Positions 15,093 to 15,751 of a stretch of DNA of 15,751 nucleotides are shown here, one piece after another. The notes under the pieces were generated by a model. That model had not been told where the DNA came from. It did no database searches and saw only the letters and a list, made by a program, of their open reading frames with translations. The stretch lies in contig JAKBCQ010000007.1 of the NCBI GenBank assembly GCA_021807585.1, positions 1 to 15,751 on the forward strand, given 5' to 3'. Origin of the DNA: Planctomycetota bacterium. GTDB lineage: Bacteria; Planctomycetota; Planctomycetia; Isosphaerales; Isosphaeraceae. The position numbers and the translations under genes are program-made. Within the stretch, counting starts at the first letter, position 1; the number at the start of each line of letters is the position of its first letter.

Positions 15093-15751
15093 TTAATTTA
15101 TTTGAATGTTCAATGTTAAAAAATGCGTGGCGCAACTGATGCACGGATCGTAGTTTCGAACAACCTGTTCACATTTCCACTCGGCGTCGGCTTGGGGAAT
15201 GTCGAGGATCGAGGGGGCGAAGCGGATCAGATCCTCCTCGATCTGGCGTTGATTTTGGCTCGTGGGGGGGACGATCGTCGCGGCGACGACGGCGCCGTGA
15301 GCGTCGGCCTCGTAGCGGTGATACAGGATTCCCCGAGGCGCCTCGGTGATCCAAGCTCCCGTCCCGGCGCGGAACTCGACGGGTTCGAATGCGCGTTCGG
15401 CGGGTTCGTATTCACGGATCAGCCGGATCGCCAGATCGACCGCGTGAAAGACCTCGATCGCGCGCGCGACGATCGACACGAACGGGTTGTTGCACGGCCA
15501 CGAGATCCCCAGCTCGTCCCCCAGCACGCGGGCGTCGACCGTCGCGCGATCGCGATTCAAATTCCACCGCGCCAACGGCCCCGTGAAATACGCCCCGCCT
15601 CCTTTCTTTAGGCATTGCAACGCGTTCGAATACGGAACCTGGCGTTCCTCAAAATGATCTGGATATTCTGACATGTCAATATTTAAACCCTTTGACGAAA
15701 CAAGCCGACCCTCGTTCATCGGGTATTCGACCGGATGCGTGAGAGATACAT
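15093..15751 (-). CDS. [NiFe]-hydrogenase large (catalytic) subunit, group 3-like, C-terminal part
   Basis: Only the last 218 or so residues are in the window; the gene runs off the right edge, so the N-terminal CxxC nickel motif is not visible. The C-terminal nickel motif DPCISCATH is intact, and the segments TGPLARWNLN, RAGTGAWITEAPRG, LYHRY and IVPPTSQNQ are typical of cytoplasmic group 3 enzymes that couple H2 to NAD(P)(H). I favour group 3b over 3d from the motif style, but the partner subunits that would decide this lie outside. Only nine residues (FLTLNIQIN) follow the motif histidine, a short cleavable tail. The reading frame stays open from the first in-frame ATG (15719) to the edge, with sequence consistent with the family, so that ATG is not the start. 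It is the first visible gene of the maturation operon. Confidence 0.93.
   Translation of the reverse strand, partial: VSLTHPVEYPMNEGRLVSSKGLNIDMSEYPDHFEERQVPYSNALQCLKKGGGAYFTGPLARWNLNRDRATVDARVLGDELGISWPCNNPFVSIVARAIEVFHAVDLAIRLIREYEPAERAFEPVEFRAGTGAWITEAPRGILYHRYEADAHGAVVAATIVPPTSQNQRQIEEDLIRFAPSILDIPQADAEWKCEQVVRNYDPCISCATHFLTLNIQIN

Overview
The window holds two gene blocks that run toward each other and meet at about position 7,090. The left block (+ strand, about 300-7065) is the core of a Tad (type IVc) pilus locus. The right block (- strand, from the right edge to 7116) is a [NiFe]-hydrogenase maturation operon. It starts in the 3' end of a catalytic large-subunit gene and ends in a CoA-disulfide/persulfide-reductase-type flavoprotein fused to rhodanese. 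The organism is a free-living bacterium with GC-rich coding DNA, AT-rich gene junctions and canonical Shine-Dalgarno sites (an anti-SD-complementary AAAGGAGG precedes tadB). Lineage cannot be fixed from the sequence. The Tad gene content, the CpaB and CpaE/TadZ styles and the codon use are compatible with a planctomycete or a similar deep-branching phylum, but that is an impression only. The run of 39 G at the very start suggests a contig end or sequencing artefact.

Layout, left block: poly-G and a roughly 300-bp non-coding leader; prepilin peptidase (cpaA/tadV); cpaB/rcpC; cpaE/tadZ; the ATPase cpaF/tadA; the platform proteins tadB and tadC; and a small unrecognised membrane protein. The genes are closely spaced, each has a ribosome-binding site, and they probably form one operon. 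No pilin, secretin (cpaC/rcpA), tadD or pseudopilin gene is present, so the complete machine needs genes elsewhere.

Layout, right block, in transcription order: a cytoplasmic (group 3-like) [NiFe]-hydrogenase large subunit (only its C-terminal 218 or so residues), an HycI-type maturation protease, hypA, hypB, hypF, hypC, hypD, hypE and the rhodanese-fused flavoprotein. Nearly all junctions overlap or are separated by a few bases. The set is a complete Hyp pathway: HypF and HypE make the CN ligands, HypC and HypD assemble Fe(CN)2CO, HypA and HypB insert Ni, and the protease trims the large subunit. The terminal flavoprotein suggests that the hydrogenase is linked to sulfur or persulfide reduction.

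Points most worth a second look: the sulfur-redox flavoprotein inside a hydrogenase operon; a Ser in place of the first cluster cysteine of HypD; Arg in place of the metal-binding His of HypB; an atypical nucleotide-binding loop in CpaE; a very short C-terminal peptide on the hydrogenase; an unknown membrane protein after tadC; and strong GATC enrichment throughout. None of these alone establishes a new system.
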